Source: Prevotellamassilia sp. (lineage in GTDB: Bacteria > Bacteroidota > Bacteroidia > Bacteroidales > Bacteroidaceae). From it: a DNA stretch of 16,217 bases. Where the stretch lies: positions 1 through 16,217 of the forward strand of contig JAHAWW010000190.1 of NCBI GenBank assembly GCA_018383375.1, given 5' to 3'. The translations under genes were made by a program, and so were the position numbers. This document shows positions 15,791 through 16,217 of this stretch, one piece after another (the first letter of the stretch is position 1; each line of letters starts with the position of its first letter). The notes under the pieces were generated by a model, which saw only the letters and a list, made by a program, of their open reading frames with translations, was not told where the DNA came from and did not search any database.

Positions 15791-15850
15791 AGCGGCCGCC
15801 GCCATCGGTGCCCGATGGCGTGCCCGATGGCGTGGCGCTTTTGTCTTTTT
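15791..15850 (+). terminator. Terminator of the DUF1573 gene with duplicated 3' arm
   Basis: GCCATCGG at 15801-15808 can pair with CCGATGGC at 15812-15819 or with an identical copy at 15824-15831, created by a perfect 12-bp tandem repeat (15808-15819 and 15820-15831). With the distal copy, an outer AGCG/CGCT helix (15791-15794 with 15836-15839) places the stem directly against the T-rich tract TTTTGTCTTTTT (15839-15850). It lies just past the stop codon. Confidence 0.75.
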
Positions 15851-15877
15851 GACAGTCAGGCGTTATCGTTATCTTTG
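15848..15877 (+). promoter_or_regulatory. Promoter-like motif of the duplicated promoter-hairpin element, copy B
   Basis: TATCTTTG at 15870-15877 matches the -7 consensus. TTTG at 15848-15851 lies 18 bp upstream, slightly short of the usual 19-21. The -33 element overlaps the T tract of the preceding terminator. The 18 bp at 15868-15885 are identical to the reverse complement of 3194-3211, and the upstream words TTGTCTTTT and GACAG are shared as well. Confidence 0.55.
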
Positions 15878-15890
15878 ACGTAGGATAAAA

Positions 15891-15925
15891 GAAAGAGGAG
15901 GCCTTTGGCCTCTTCTTTTGTGTCT
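15891..15925 (+). terminator. Hairpin immediately downstream of copy B promoter
   Basis: A 13-bp stem with two G-U pairs (15891-15903 with 15907-15919) closes a TTT loop; the 3' arm runs CTTCTTTT and leads into GTGT. It starts 13 nt after the -7 box, so a transcript from that promoter would be only about 40 nt long. The A-rich 5' arm and T-rich 3' arm could also make it work in both directions. Confidence 0.6.
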
Positions 15926-16158
15926 GCCCGTCCACACGGGGATATGGCGCGTTTTTCCTGTCCTTATGACAGAAATTTCTGTCCTTATTCCCGTAGCGTT
16001 TTTCCCTATGACCGTCGCTTTTTTGTGGCTCATTCTGCTGCTGCCGCTGTTTGGCGGCCTTAGGGGCAGTATTGCAGGCAAAAAATGTTTAGTTTTGTCA
16101 CGGACAACCCGCCTGATTAAACAGAATATGCGCCATCTCATCTTTCTTTGTAGGCAAC

Positions 16159-16197
16159 AAAAAACGCCCGTCTCATCGTTTGACAAAACGGGCGTTT
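16159..16197 (-). terminator. Terminator of a converging gene beyond the right edge
   Basis: A perfect 10-bp stem (16162-16171 with 16188-16197) closes a 16-nt loop. On the minus strand it runs into six T (complement of 16159-16164). This predicts a minus-strand gene ending just past the window. On the plus strand the T tract is shorter, so weaker bidirectional action is possible. Confidence 0.7.
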
Positions 16198-16217
16198 GTA
16201 TTGCAATGTCGTGTGTC

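Larger units (their letters stand above)
15780..16217. other. Non-coding right edge with hairpins and short repeats
   Basis: No convincing gene is seen after the DUF1573 stop. Besides the features listed separately, the stretch holds a 16-bp perfect palindrome (15968-15983), the direct repeat CTGTCCTTAT (15958-15967, 15979-15988) and the direct repeat GCGTTTTTCC (15949-15958, 15996-16005). A frame from 15944 reads 39 residues with a repeated CPYDR/CPYSR/PYDRR pattern, more likely repeat-derived than a real peptide. Confidence 0.6.

Noticed and set aside
15869..16186. 105-residue open frame on the minus strand at the right edge
   Set aside because: It runs through the terminator-like hairpins and the palindrome. 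The IRTEISVIRTG pattern is a translation of the direct repeats, so it is probably not a real gene.

Overview
The window looks like chromosomal DNA of a Bacteroidales bacterium, most likely a Prevotellaceae member. Three things suggest this. The proteins read like the Bacteroidetes versions of their families: a short primary sigma factor without region 1.1, a PiT transporter fused to a PhoU-like tail, and a DUF1573 lipoprotein-like protein. Shine-Dalgarno sequences are lacking. Several gene starts are preceded by the Bacteroidetes promoter pattern, a TAnnTTTG -7 box with a TTTG-like element about 20 bp upstream. The species assignment is inference.

Layout. 1-313 is non-coding, with nested CAATCAC dyads and the terminator of the next gene. 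314-2557 (-) is a phosphate transporter. 2558-3525 is a 968-bp gene-poor divergent intergenic region. 3526-6493 (+) is a probable operon: an unnamed conserved protein, a ZapB-like coiled coil, zapA and rny (RNase Y). 6707-7567 (+) is rpoD with its own near-consensus promoter and a strong terminator. 7678-14306 (-) is a run of seven genes, read xth, sppA, lpxK, punA, then (past an internal terminator) an EamA permease, lrgA and lrgB. 14715-15779 (+) is a secreted DUF1573 protein, followed by a terminator and a non-coding tail to the window end.

Functionally the window is mostly housekeeping: phosphate uptake, division-ring assembly, mRNA turnover, core transcription, base-excision DNA repair, signal-peptide clearance, lipid A 4'-phosphorylation and purine salvage. 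No mobile element, CRISPR array, tRNA or rRNA is visible.

The most unusual signal is a duplicated small element in the two gene-poor regions, in opposite orientation (about 3158-3239 on - and 15841-15919 on +). Each copy has a promoter-like motif, an identical 18-bp core and, only 11-13 nt after the -7 box, a 13-bp GC-cored hairpin. It may make a tiny RNA, act as a 5' stabiliser or attenuator, or be a dispersed intergenic repeat.
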